Assembly (NCBI GenBank): GCA_018195615.1
Contig: JAGTPG010000002.1
Location: 434,001 to 498,000 of the forward strand
Direction: 5' to 3'
Length of the DNA stretch: 64,000 nucleotides
DNA from: Streptomyces tuirus
Lineage (GTDB): Bacteria; Actinomycetota; Actinomycetes; Streptomycetales; Streptomycetaceae
Part shown: in pieces, positions 1-9,888 of the stretch
Layout: every line of letters begins with the position of its first letter
Position numbering within the stretch: the first letter of the stretch is position 1
Position numbers and translations under genes: made by a program
The notes under the pieces: generated by a model
What the model was told of the DNA's origin: nothing
The model's database searches: none
Seen by the model: only the letters and a program-made list of their open reading frames with translations

Positions 1-2
1 GT

Positions 3-1895
3 GGACTCGCCATCGCCTCGATCTCCGGTGAGGGGCGCTTCGTCGACACGATCACGACGGCGCAGCCGCCCGCCGGGTCCGTCCCCGCCTCCGGCGCACC
101 GTCCGCCCCGTCCGCCCGGTCCGCCCGCACGCCGGACGCGAAGGCCGCGGCGAAGGCGGCGGACGAGTTGTGGGGCGAGCCGGGCATGGGGTCCAACGCG
201 GTCGCGTTCCGCGGCGACACGACGGCGAACGGTCGCGGTCTGCTGCTGGGCAACCCGCACTACCCGTGGCAGGGCGGGCGCCGGTTCTGGCAGTCGCAGC
301 AGACGATCCCCGGCGAGCTGAACGTCTCCGGCGGTTCCCTGCTCGGCACTCCGGCGATCTCCATCGGCTTCAACGCACATGTGGCGTGGAGCCACACCGT
401 CTCGACCGGTGTTCCGGCCAACTTCCACCAGTTGACGCTGGATCCGGCCGATCCCACGACGTATCTCGTGGACGGCAGGCCGGAGCGTATGAAGAAGCGG
501 ACCGTGACGGTCGCGGTGAAGGACGGCGCGCCGGTGACCCGCACCCAGTGGTGGACCCGCTACGGCCCCGTGGTCGCCTCCCTCAGCTCCCAGGTCCCGC
601 TGCCGTGGACCGCCACGACGGCGTACGCCCTGCACGACCCGAACGCCGCCAACCTGCGCTTCGCCGACACCTCGCTCGGTTTCGGCAAGGCGCGCGGCAC
701 GGACGACGTCCTCGCGTCCCTCGCTCGCCACCAGGGCATCCCGTGGGTGAACACGATCGCCGCCGACCGCGCGGGGCACTCTCTCTTCACCCAGTCCCAA
801 GTGCTGCCGCGCATCACCGACGAGGTGGCGGAGCGCTGCTCGACGGCGCTCGGCAGGACCACGTACCCGGCGTCCGGCATCGCGATCCTCGACGGCTCGC
901 GCGGCGACTGCGCCCTCGGCAGCGACCCCGGCGCGGTCGTGCCGGGCATCTTCGGGCCGGCGCGGATGCCGACACTGAAGGACGCGCCGTATGTGGAGAA
1001 CTCCAACGGCACCGCCTGGATGACCAACGCCGACCGGCCGATCACCGGCTACGAGCGGGTCTTCGGCACGGTGGGGACGCCGCTCGGTCTGCGCACGCGC
1101 GGTGCCGTCGAGGACGTGGCGGCGATGGCCGACAGGGGCCGCCTGACCGTGCGCGACCTGCAACGGCAGCAGTTCGCCAACCGGGTGCCCGCGGGTGATC
1201 TCGCCGCCGAGGACGTGACGCGGGCGTGTGCCACGCTGCCCGGCGGCACGGCGACGGGCAGCGGCGGCAAGGCCGTCGACGTCTCGGAGGCCTGTGCGGT
1301 GCTGAAGGCGTGGGACCGCACCATGGACACCGGGAGCCGGGGAGCGCTGCTCTTCGACCGGTTCTGGCGGAAGCTGGAACAGGCGGTGCCGCCGGAGCAG
1401 TTGTGGAAGGTGCCGTTCTCGGCGGCCGACCCGGTTCGCACCCCCCACACCCTGAACACGGACGCTCCCGGCTTCGCCGGTGCCCTCGCCGACGCGGTGG
1501 CGGAGCTGCGGGCCGCGGGCATCGCCCTCGACGCGCCGCTCGGGGCGCACCAGTTCGTCGTCCGCGGCGGCGAGCGCCTGCCGGTGCCGGGGGGCGCGGG
1601 GAGGCTCGGCGTGTGGAACGTCATCGAACCGACCTGGAACCCGGCCGGTGGCGGCTACACGGAGGTTCCCTTCGGTTCCAGTCACCTCCAGGCGGTGGGC
1701 TGGGACGGCAGCGGCCGTTGTCCGGTGGCCCGCACCCTGCTGACGTACTCGCAGTCGTCGAACCCCGAGTCGCCGCACTTCGCTGATCAGACCCGGCTGT
1801 TCTCCGGTGAGAAGTGGGTGACGTCGCGCTTCTGTGAGAAGGACATCCTGTCCTCGCCGAAGCTGAAGGTGGTGCGGGTGCGGGAGCGCCGCTGA
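3..1895 (+). CDS. Penicillin acylase family amidohydrolase, 3' part (5' end outside window)
   Basis: Ntn-hydrolase of the penicillin/aculeacin/acyl-homoserine-lactone acylase family, which hydrolyses amide-linked acyl chains, usually after export. The frame is open from base 3, so the signal peptide and most of the alpha chain lie upstream; 630 residues are visible. The self-cleavage site is seen as GSNAVAF, with the catalytic beta-chain Ser1 encoded at 192-194. It is followed by GNPH and WSHTVS, as in the family, and by VENSNGTAWMTN about 270 residues later, which supplies the oxyanion-hole Asn. The C-terminal part (EPTWNPAGGG, SSHLQAVGWDG, TYSQSSNPES) matches the usual end of actinobacterial members. 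The exact substrate (beta-lactam, AHL or lipopeptide) cannot be told. It converges on the DUF418 gene, with a hairpin between them. Confidence 0.92.
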   Translation, partial: GLAIASISGEGRFVDTITTAQPPAGSVPASGAPSAPSARSARTPDAKAAAKAADELWGEPGMGSNAVAFRGDTTANGRGLLLGNPHYPWQGGRRFWQSQQTIPGELNVSGGSLLGTPAISIGFNAHVAWSHTVSTGVPANFHQLTLDPADPTTYLVDGRPERMKKRTVTVAVKDGAPVTRTQWWTRYGPVVASLSSQVPLPWTATTAYALHDPNAANLRFADTSLGFGKARGTDDVLASLARHQGIPWVNTIAADRAGHSLFTQSQVLPRITDEVAERCSTALGRTTYPASGIAILDGSRGDCALGSDPGAVVPGIFGPARMPTLKDAPYVENSNGTAWMTNADRPITGYERVFGTVGTPLGLRTRGAVEDVAAMADRGRLTVRDLQRQQFANRVPAGDLAAEDVTRACATLPGGTATGSGGKAVDVSEACAVLKAWDRTMDTGSRGALLFDRFWRKLEQAVPPEQLWKVPFSAADPVRTPHTLNTDAPGFAGALADAVAELRAAGIALDAPLGAHQFVVRGGERLPVPGGAGRLGVWNVIEPTWNPAGGGYTEVPFGSSHLQAVGWDGSGRCPVARTLLTYSQSSNPESPHFADQTRLFSGEKWVTSRFCEKDILSSPKLKVVRVRERR

Positions 1896-1903
1896 CCGTC
1901 ACG

Positions 1904-1937
1904 ACGGGGTGCCGCTCCCGGTGGGGTGGCGCCCCGT
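1904..1937. terminator. Hairpin between convergent genes
   Basis: ACGGGGTGCC (1904-1913) pairs with GGCGCCCCGT (1928-1937) with one G-U pair, across a 14-base loop. It lies between the stop of the acylase and the stop of the convergent DUF418 gene, so it could end transcription from both sides. There is no U tract, as is common in Streptomyces. Confidence 0.45.
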
Positions 1938-1940
1938 TCG

Positions 1941-3206
1941 TCACGCCCGGCCGGGCCGCGACCCGTACATCAGCCGGCGCAGCACCGCTTCGGCGGGACC
2001 GCGGCGACCGGCCCGTTCCAGGGCGTACGCGCCGGCCACCGTGACCAGCCAGACGGCGAGCGCGAAGAGCGCCGCCGTCGCGCTGCTGAGATGCTCGCCG
2101 AGGCCGAGTCCCCAGGCGGCCAGGACGGGCGCGAAGAGCAGCGAGTGGGCGAGGTAGCAGGACAGGGACCGCTTGCCGACGGAGGTCACCGCCGCGAGAG
2201 CCGTCGCGCCGCGCCGCGGCCTGCGGGTGGTCCACCAGTGCGCGAAGAGGGCGACGGCCGCGACGTAGCCGAGGCCCGCGGCGTTGCCGGTGATGTCGCG
2301 GAGCACCGTCAGCGCCCCGGACTCGCTCTGCATGTCGTCCGGCACATGCAGGACACCGACGTGGGCGAGGGCGGCGGGCAGGGCGCCGAGCCAGCCGACG
2401 GCGATGCCGAGGACCGCCGTCCGGCGCAGCAGCGTGCGGTGGCGGCCCGGTTCCTCGAGGACGCGGCGCCGCGCGGCCCGGAATCCGAGCAGGAAGAGGA
2501 GGTACCCGCCGCCGACGAGGGTCAGCGGGGCGGCGGCGAAGGTGACGAACAGGCCGGTCCGGAGCCGAGTGCCCGCCGCGGTGAGCCAGTTCTCCTCGTC
2601 CGGTGCGTACGCCTTGAAGCCCGGCTCGGCCCCGGCGTCGCCGAAGGTGCCCAGATCGCCCCGGAGCAGAGCGGAGAGGACGGGCCCGGCCGAGACCAGC
2701 GCGATCAGGCCGACACCGATCCAGATCCACCACGTCAGGGCGCGTTCGCCGCGCCGCAGGAAGGCCAGGCCGAGGATGAGGCTCAGGACTCCGTAGAAGC
2801 CGAGGATGTCCCCGGACATCAGCAGGGCGGCGTGCGTGAGGCCGATGACGATCAGCCAGAGGCTGCGTCTGCGCAGGATCCTCGCGGCGTCGCGGCCGTC
2901 GGTGCCGGCGGCGGTCTGCCGGAGGTAGAGCTGCATCATGCCGTAGCCGAAGAGGAAGGCGAAGAGCGGGTAGACCCGCAGGTCGAGCGCGATGATCATG
3001 GCGAACTGGACGGTGTGGTCGAGCCAGGAGCCGTCCACGGGCTGCCATCCGGAGGGCCCCGGCCGGGCCGCCCACAGGTGGAAGGCGGTGTTGGACAGCA
3101 CGATGCCCAGCAGCATGATCCCGCGGGCGAGATCGGGGGCGAGTGCCCGCTCGCCCGGCCGTACGGCACCGCGCCGCAGCGGTGCCCCTTCGGTCGCGAT
3201 CGTCAT
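1941..3206 (-). CDS. DUF418 (YeiB-like) multi-pass membrane protein
   Basis: A 421-residue polytopic membrane protein of the DUF418/YeiB family. The N-terminal block LARGIMLLGIVLSNTAFHLW and the later FAFLFGYGMMQLYLR are typical, and the C-terminal DUF418 domain contains KRSLSCYLAHSLLFAPVLA. About ten hydrophobic segments are spread along the whole length. The biochemical function of the family is unknown. It has no obvious operon partner and converges on the acylase gene. The start ATG at 3206 is well supported because the charged N terminus directly precedes the first membrane helix. Confidence 0.88.
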   Translation of the reverse strand: MTIATEGAPLRRGAVRPGERALAPDLARGIMLLGIVLSNTAFHLWAARPGPSGWQPVDGSWLDHTVQFAMIIALDLRVYPLFAFLFGYGMMQLYLRQTAAGTDGRDAARILRRRSLWLIVIGLTHAALLMSGDILGFYGVLSLILGLAFLRRGERALTWWIWIGVGLIALVSAGPVLSALLRGDLGTFGDAGAEPGFKAYAPDEENWLTAAGTRLRTGLFVTFAAAPLTLVGGGYLLFLLGFRAARRRVLEEPGRHRTLLRRTAVLGIAVGWLGALPAALAHVGVLHVPDDMQSESGALTVLRDITGNAAGLGYVAAVALFAHWWTTRRPRRGATALAAVTSVGKRSLSCYLAHSLLFAPVLAAWGLGLGEHLSSATAALFALAVWLVTVAGAYALERAGRRGPAEAVLRRLMYGSRPGRA

Positions 3207-3318
3207 GCTCCCACGCTAGGAAGGCGAGGCAGGGGCGGACATCGGCCGGAGGGCGAGCAGGCGCCGACCAAAGGATGACGCCCGTGCCCGCCCGACCGAC
3301 CAAAGCCGCACTGCCGCC

Positions 3319-4880
3319 TCACACCGGCCGGGTGCGGCCCTCCCAGTACGGCTCGCGCAACCGCCGCTTGTACAACTTGCCGTTGGGGTCGCGGGGCATC
3401 TCGGTGATGAAGTCGACGCTCCTGGGCCGTTTGTAGCCGGCCAGCCGGTGTGCGCAGTGGTCGAGGATGTCGGCCGCGAGAGCGGGCCCGGGCCGGTGCC
3501 CGGGGCCGGTTCGACGACCGCCTTGACCTCCTCGCCCCAGTCGTCGTGCGGGATGCCGAAGACCGCGGCGTCCGCGACGGCGGGGTGGGCGAGCAGGGCG
3601 GACTCGATCTCGGCCGGGTAGATGTTGACGCCCCCGGAGATGATCAGGTCGATCTTGCGGTCGCGCAGGAAGAGGTAGCCGTCCTCGTCGAGGTGGCCGA
3701 GGTCGCCGACGGTGAAGAAGTCGCCGATGCGGTTCTTGCGGGTCTTGGCCTCGTCCTTGTGGTACGAGAAGCCTCCGGTGTTCATCTTCATGTAGACGGT
3801 GCCGAGTTCGCCGGGGGGCAGCCGGTTGCCGTCGTCGTCGAAGATCGCGAGTTCACTGATGGGCCAGGGCTTGCCGACGGTGCCGGGCTTCTTCAGCCAG
3901 TCCTCGGCGGTGGCGAAGGCGCCGCCGCCCTCGCTGGCCGCGTAGTACTCCTCCACACAGGGGCCCCACCAGTCGAGCATGGCCCGTTTCACGTGGTCGG
4001 GGCAGGGCGCGGCGCCGTGGATGGCGTGCCGCATGGAGGAGACGTCGTAGCGGTCCTTCACCTCGTCGGGCAGGGCCAGCAGGCGGTGGAACTGGGTGGG
4101 GACCATATGGGTGTGGGTGCAGCTGTGGTGGTCGATGAGGCGGAGCATCTCCCCCGGTGTCCACTTGTCCATCAGGACCAGGCGGTGGCCGATGTGCAGG
4201 GACGCGCCGGCGAACTGCAGGACGGCCGTGTGGTAGAGCGGCGAGCACACCAGGTGCACGTTGTCGTCGAACGGCCGGATGCCGAAGATGCCGAGGAAGC
4301 CGCCGAGGTAGGCCTCCTCCGGCGGCTTGCCGGGCAGGGGGCGGCGGATGCCGCGCGGGCGGCCGGTGGTGCCCGAGGTGTAGTTCATGACCCAGCCGAG
4401 GGTGCGGTCCTCGGGCGCCGACTCGGGCCGACCTTCGAGGAGCCCGCCGTACGGGCGGAAGCCCTCGACCGTGCCGACCGCGTACCGGTGGGTGGCCGGC
4501 AGGCCCGCTTCGTCGGCGGCGGCGCGTGCCGCGTCGGCGAAGCGCTCGTGGGCGAGGAGGACCTTGGCGCCGGAGTCGGAGACGATCCACGCGATCTCCG
4601 GACCGACCAGGTGGTGGTTGACGGGAACCAGGTAGAACCCGGCCTGGCTGGCGGCCAGATACGCGGTGAGGAACTCGACGCCGTTGGGAAGGACGACGGC
4701 GAAGGTGTCGCCGCGTTCCAGCCCGGCCGCGCGCAGGCCGTGGACGAGCCGGTTGGCGTCGGCGTGCAGCCGTCCGGCGGTCCACTCCTCGCCGTCGGGT
4801 GCGACGAGCACCTTGCGGCGGGGGTCCTGTGTGGCCTGGGCCCAGAAGCCCGCCGGGGGTGTGCTCACCGGTGTGCTCAT
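3319..4880 (-). CDS. AMP-binding acyl-CoA ligase (apparent 1-bp frameshift near the C terminus)
   Basis: ANL-superfamily acyl-CoA synthetase, about 520 residues when repaired. The phosphate loop YTSGTTGRPRG, the YYAASEGG motif, and GDLGHLDEDGYLFLRDRK with SGGVNIYP (hinge and A8) are intact. The final 60 codons, with KRP and the A10 lysine in DPNGKLYKR, are in the next frame. Restoring one C at about 3490, in the run encoding PGTGPGP, reconnects them and gives the stop at 3319-3321. Start ATG 4880 overlaps the stop of the upstream nitronate monooxygenase as ATGA, so the two are translationally coupled. Ligases of this type activate fatty acids or steroid side chains. The acyl-CoA dehydrogenase at 52-53 kb would fit the same pathway but is far away. 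The frameshift is probably a sequencing deletion. Confidence 0.9.
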
Positions 4881-5989
4881 GACTGGCCGCTCCTTCCGGC
4901 GATGCGGTTGATGCGGTCCACGGCCTGTTCGAAGCCGCGGGTGAGGTCGTCGAAGACGGCCTGGACGCTGCGTTCGCTGTTCATCCGGCCGACGATCTGG
5001 CCGACCGGGGTGCCGAGCAGGGGTTCGACCTCGTACTTCTGGATCCGCGAGACGGCCTCGGCGACCAGCAGCCCCTGCAACGGCATCGGCAGCGGGCCGG
5101 GTCCGGCGGGGTCGTCCCAGGCGTCGGTCCACTCGGTGCGCAGCTGCCGTGCGGGTTTGCCGGTCAGCGCACGGGAACGCACCGTGTCACCGGAGCCGGC
5201 CGCGAGCAGCTTGCGGGTGAGGGCGGACGAGTGGAGGTCCGCTTCTGTGGTGGTCAGCCATAGGGAGCCCAGCCACACACCTTGAGCCCCGAGGGTGAGT
5301 GCGGCAGCGACCTGTTGTCCGCTGCCGATGCCACCGGCGGCCAGCACGGGCAGCGGGGCGACGGCGTCGACGACCTCGGGCGTGAGCACCATGGAGGCGA
5401 TCTCGCCGGTGTGGCCGCCGGCCTCGTAGCCCTGCGCCACGACGATGTCGATGCCGGCGTCCGCGTGTTTGCGGGCGTGCCGGGCGCTGCCGGCGAGGGC
5501 CGCGACGAGGACGTCCCGGTCGTGGGCCCGGGCCACGATGTCGGCGGGCGGGGATCCCAGGGCGTTGGCGAGGAGCCGGATCGGGTAGTCGAAGGCGACG
5601 TCGAGCTGGGTGCGGGCGACCTGCTCCATCCAGCCGGTGATGCGCCAGCCGGACGCTTCGCCCTCGGCGAGCTCGGGAACGCCGTGCTTGGCGAGGGTGT
5701 CCCGGACGAACTGCCGGTGTCCCTCGGGGATCATCGCCTCGACATCCGCTTCCGTGACGCCCTCGACCTTCTTCGCCGGCATCACGACGTCCAGGCCGTA
5801 CGGTCGGCCGTCCACATGCGCCTCGATCCAGTCCAGGTCGCGTGTGAGTTCGCCGGGGTCGGTGTAGCGGACCGCGCCGAGCACACCGAAGCCGCCGGCC
5901 CGGCTGATGGCCGCGGCGACGGCGGGGAACGGCGTGAAGCCGAAGACGGCGTGCTCGACTCCCAGTTTCTGGCTCAGCTCCGTCTGCAT
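4877..5989 (-). CDS. Nitronate monooxygenase (2-nitropropane dioxygenase family)
   Basis: A 370-residue FMN-dependent TIM-barrel enzyme. Family signatures are the N-terminal FGFTPF and GGFGVLGA, the conserved AQGYEAGGHTG near residue 195 and the phosphate-binding AAGGIGSG near residue 230. Such enzymes oxidise alkyl nitronates to carbonyl compounds and nitrite, though many actinobacterial members act as flavin oxidoreductases in lipid catabolism. It is first in a two-gene operon whose stop overlaps the start of the acyl-CoA ligase, which suggests that the pair handles one acyl substrate. No strong Shine-Dalgarno sequence precedes the ATG at 5989. Confidence 0.9.
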   Translation of the reverse strand: MQTELSQKLGVEHAVFGFTPFPAVAAAISRAGGFGVLGAVRYTDPGELTRDLDWIEAHVDGRPYGLDVVMPAKKVEGVTEADVEAMIPEGHRQFVRDTLAKHGVPELAEGEASGWRITGWMEQVARTQLDVAFDYPIRLLANALGSPPADIVARAHDRDVLVAALAGSARHARKHADAGIDIVVAQGYEAGGHTGEIASMVLTPEVVDAVAPLPVLAAGGIGSGQQVAAALTLGAQGVWLGSLWLTTTEADLHSSALTRKLLAAGSGDTVRSRALTGKPARQLRTEWTDAWDDPAGPGPLPMPLQGLLVAEAVSRIQKYEVEPLLGTPVGQIVGRMNSERSVQAVFDDLTRGFEQAVDRINRIAGRSGQS

Positions 5990-6148
5990 GGGCGCAGGAT
6001 GCCGGAGTCCTCCGGAGGACGGAAGAGGTTTTCTGATGCTCCGTCAGATTGATGGCCGGGTCCGACTCGCACTCCAGCAGGTTCGGTGAGGGGTGCCGCG
6101 GACATACTTCCGGGGACACACGAGACGACTGAGGCGAAGGGGCGTGCG

Positions 6149-7938
6149 GTGACCGAGGGAGCGGCGGACAGAGCGGCGAACCAGGAACTGACCCGACGTC
6201 AGCTGAGCAAAGGTGCCTTGGCACTGGGCGGTGCGCTCACCCTCGCCCCCCTGCCCGCCGGCCCCGCCGAAGCCGCACCGGCGACCGGCCGGCACCCCAC
6301 CCTGCGGCACGGCTCGGCCGCACGCGCCGGGCTGCTCGCCCCCCATCTGCGCCGGCTCGTCACCGACGCCGAGACGTTCCTCGGCCCCTCCCCGCACACC
6401 CCTGGTACGCCGGTGCCGTCCTGCTCGCCGGGCGGGGCGGCACCGTCGCCCTGCACCGGCCGCTCGGCATGGCGGTGCGTTACCGGGCCTACGACGTGAA
6501 GACCGACACCGGCGTCGAGTTCCCGGCAGCCGAACAGATCCCGATGGCCGAGGACACCGTCTTCGACCTGGCTTCGGTGTCGAAGCTGTTCACCTCGATC
6601 CTCGCCGTGCAGCAGACGGAGCGGGGCGGGCTGGAGCTGGAGGCGAAGGTCGCCTCGTACCTGCCGGAGTTCGCACGCGCGGGCAAGCAGGACATCACGA
6701 TCCGTCAGCTCCTCACGCACACCTCGGGTTTCCGTGCCTGGATCCCGCTGTACAGCGCGCCCACGTACGAGGAGAAGCTCCAGCTCATCTGGAACGAGGC
6801 GCCGGTCAGCGCGCCGGGCACGGCGTATCTGTACTCGGACCTGAACCTCATCTCGCTCCAGCTCGTCCTGGAACGGATCACGGGCCGCACCCTGGACGTC
6901 CTCCTGCGTGACGAGATCACCGCGCCGCTCGGCCTGCGCCGCACCCGCTACAACCCGCCCGCCTCCTGGCGCCCGAAGATCGCGGCCACGGAGGACGCTC
7001 GCCCACCGTGGTCCGGGCTCGACCGCGGCCTGGTGTGGGGCCAGGTGCACGACGAGAACGCCTTCAGCCTCGGCGGAGTGGCGGGGCACGCGGGCGTGTT
7101 CTGCGACGCCTGGGACCTCGCGGTCCTCGGCCGGACGCTGCTCAACGGCGGTGTCTACGGACGGGCCCGGATCCTTGAAGCCGAGTCGGTGGAGCTGATG
7201 TTCACCGACTTCAACACCGCGTTCCCCGGGGACGAGCACGGCCTCGGCTTCGAGCTGTACCAGCACTGGTACATGGGCGCCATGGCCACGCCGCGCAGCG
7301 CCGGGCACACCGGCTTCACGGGCACCTCGCTGGTGCTCGACCCGACGACCGACTCATTCCTCGTGATCCTCAGTAACTCGGTGCATCCGGTGCGGAGTTG
7401 GCGTTCCGGGTCCGCGCCCCGGGTGGCCGCCGCGAACCACCTGGCCCGAGCCGTGCCGGTCCGGCCGGCGCGGGGCCGGACCTCCTGGTTCTCCGGGATG
7501 GCCGTATCCGCCACGGCGACACTCTCCCTCCCCGCACTCGACACCTCGTCCGGCGGGGCGCGGCTGCGCTGCTCGCTGTGGTGGGACACCGAGCCGAAGG
7601 CCGACGTCCTGGTCCTGGAGGCGACGGCCGACGGCGGCACGACCTGGCAGCCGGTGCCCTTCACGACGTCCCGCCGTGGCGAGGAACCCCGGCAGCACCC
7701 GTCGGGCTCGGTCACCGGCTGGTCCGGCCGTGTCTGGCACGCGGTCACGGCCGACCTCCCCGCCGGGCGTCAGCTCACCACACGCTGGCGGTACGCCACG
7801 GACCGGCTGTACGTCGGCCGTGGCTGTTACGTGGACGGGCTGCGTGTGACGACGGCCGACGACGTCCTGTTCGACGAGACGCGCCCAGCGGACGCGTCGC
7901 GTGTCGACGCCGTGGGATGGACGCCGTCGGCCGACTGA
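6149..7938 (+). CDS. Tat-exported serine hydrolase, beta-lactamase/esterase fold (apparent 1-bp frameshift)
   Basis: Class-C beta-lactamase-like serine hydrolase. I chose GTG 6149 because GAAGGGG lies just upstream and the product then begins with a short N-region and the Tat-type motif TRRQLSKGALALGGALTLAP ending in an Ala-rich cleavage site. The frame breaks at about 6390-6402. One missing base there joins the leader to WYAGAVLLAGRGG and the catalytic domain. Active-site motifs are SVSK (SxxK) and the YSDLN tyrosine motif, and GHTGFTGT near residue 390 is the KTG-box equivalent. A C-terminal beta-sandwich-like region of about 150 residues (from ATATLSLPALD) probably has an accessory role. 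The corrected length is about 596 residues. The substrate is unknown. Confidence 0.85.
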
Positions 7939-7948
7939 GGCGGTTGGG

Positions 7949-8140
7949 TCACTGGTTGAAGACGGCCTTCTGCACCTCGTTCGGTCCCTCGAAGCGGTCC
8001 TCCTTCAGGTGGTCGAGGGTGCTGACGACCTTCTCGTCGGCGTGGTTGCTGCGAGCACGCTCCACCAGGTGCTGCCTGTCCGTGGGGTAGTCCATGCCCT
8101 TGAGGGCCTTCTGGAGGTCGGTCGGGCTGAGCTCGGCCAT
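7949..8140 (-). CDS. DUF2795 small protein
   Basis: A 63-residue soluble protein with the DUF2795 pattern: a helix (SPTDLQKALKGMDYP), then VERARSNHADEKVVSTLDHL and a C-terminal FEGPNEVQKAV. Family members are small and common in actinobacteria, often found in general-stress loci; the function is not established. It converges on the serine hydrolase with an 11-bp gap. The upstream GGGAGGCTCTC-type purine stretch supports the ATG at 8140. Confidence 0.85.
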   Translation of the reverse strand: MAELSPTDLQKALKGMDYPTDRQHLVERARSNHADEKVVSTLDHLKEDRFEGPNEVQKAVFNQ

Positions 8141-8239
8141 GAGAGCCTCCCGTGGGGGGTGGTGCGGCCGTCCGCGCGGGGCGGTCGGCTCGTACGGTTT
8201 TTCTTCGTTTTGTCGGAGTGCCCCGGATGGGGGTGCGAT

Positions 8240-9831
8240 TCAGTCGATTCCGTTTTCCAGCACGGCCATCGCCGCGTTGTGCCCCGGCACCCCGCTCACA
8301 CCACCCCGCGCACCGCGCCGGCCCCGCAGAGCAGCACGTTCGCGTGCCGGGTCTCCACGCCCCAGCGGCCGGTTCCTTCCTGGGCGTAGGGCCAGCTCAG
8401 CTCGCGGTGGAAGATGTTGCCGCCGGGCAGCCCGAGGTCCCGCTCCAGGTCGAGCGGGGTCTTCGCCTCGATGCAGGGCCGTCCGTCGGCGTCGGTGGCC
8501 AGACAGCCGGCGAGGGGTTCGGCCAGGTGGGCGTCGAGCTGGGCGAGTATCGACTTCAGGAGGTCCTCACGGACGGCGTCGTTGTCCCGCTCGAACAGGC
8601 GGGCCGGGGTGTGCAGGCCGAAGAGGGTGAGCGTCTGGTAGCCCCGCTCGGCCAGGTCGGGGCCGAGGATGGTCGGGTCGGTGAGCGAGTGGCAGTAGAT
8701 CTCGGACGGCGGCGCGGCGGGCAGGTCACCGGCGGCGGCCTGGGCGTGGGCGGCGGCCAGCTGCTCGTAGCCCTCGGCGATGTGGAAGGTACCGGCGAAC
8801 GCCTCGCGCGGGTCGACGGCGCTGTCGCGCAGCCGCGGCAGTCGCTCAAGCAGCATGTTCACCTTCAGCTGGGCTCCCTCGGCGGGCTCCGGGGGTGTGT
8901 CGCCGGTCAGTTCCGCCAGGGCCTGCGGGGAGGCATTCACCAGGACGTGCCGGGCGGCGACGGTGGCCTCGCCGTCGGCGGTGCGGTAGGTGACCTCGGC
9001 CGTACGGCCGTCCGTGGCGATGCGCAGCGCCTCATGGCCGGTGGCGAGGACGGCGCCAGCGGCACGTGCCGCGCCGGCCAGTGCCTCGGTGAGGGCTCCC
9101 ATGCCGCCGACCGGCACGTCCCAGTCGCCGGTGCCGCCGCCGATCACGTGGTAGAGGAAGCAGCGGTTCTGCTTCAGCGAGGGGTCGTGGGCGTCGGCGA
9201 AGGTGCCGATGAGCGCGTCGGTGAGGACCACACCCCGGACCAGGTCGTCGGCGAAGCGCTCCTCGACGGCGACGCCGATCGGCTCCTCGAACAGCGTCCG
9301 CCAGGCCTGCTCGTCGTCGAGGCGGCGGCGCAGTTCCTCGCGGGTGGGCAGCGGCTGGGTGAGGGTCGGGAAGACCCGCTGGGCGACGCGGCCGGTCATG
9401 CCGTAGAAGTCCTGCCAGGCCCGGTACTCGCGGTCGGAGCCGGTGAGCCGGGCGAAGGCCTCCCTGGTCCGCCGTTCGCCGCCGCCGACGAGCAGCCCGG
9501 TGGGCCGGCCGTCGCGTTCGGCGGGCGTGTAGGAGGAGACGGTGCGGGTGCGGACCCGGAAGTCCAGGCCGAGGTCCCGGACGATCTTCTTCGGCAGCAG
9601 GCTGACCAGGTACGAGTAGCGCGACAGCCGGGCGTCGACCCCGGCGAAGGGCCGGGTGGACACCGCCGCGCCGCCGGTGTGGTCCAGCCGCTCCAGGACC
9701 ACCACGGAGCGGCCGGCCCGGGCCAGGTAGGCGGCGGCGACCAGGCCGTTGTGGCCTCCGCCGACGATGACGGCGTCGTACGTCCGGTGTGCGCGGGGTC
9801 CCTCGGGTGCGGTCATGGTTCTTCGTAACAC
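8240..9831 (-). CDS. Phytoene-desaturase-like FAD oxidoreductase (apparent 1-bp frameshift at the C terminus)
   Basis: FAD-dependent amine-oxidase-fold protein of the phytoene desaturase/PYROXD2 group, about 530 residues. The dinucleotide-binding motif VIVGGGHNGLVAAAYLARAG is near residue 22, with GGAAVSTRPF after it. The open frame ends prematurely at 8296 in CGAGAVRG. Restoring one G in the adjacent G run (about 8300) gives the family-typical GGGVSGVPGHNAAMAVLENG and a stop at 8240-8242. The start may be ATG 9831 or ATG 9816; the latter gives MTAPEG and is closer to a purine-rich GAAGAA. The substrate is unknown; there are no carotenoid genes next to it. Confidence 0.85.
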
Positions 9832-9888
9832 GGGGTGATCCGGGTCGGCCAGACGGGCACCGGACGGCGGCCTTGCCCGCAGCGTGTG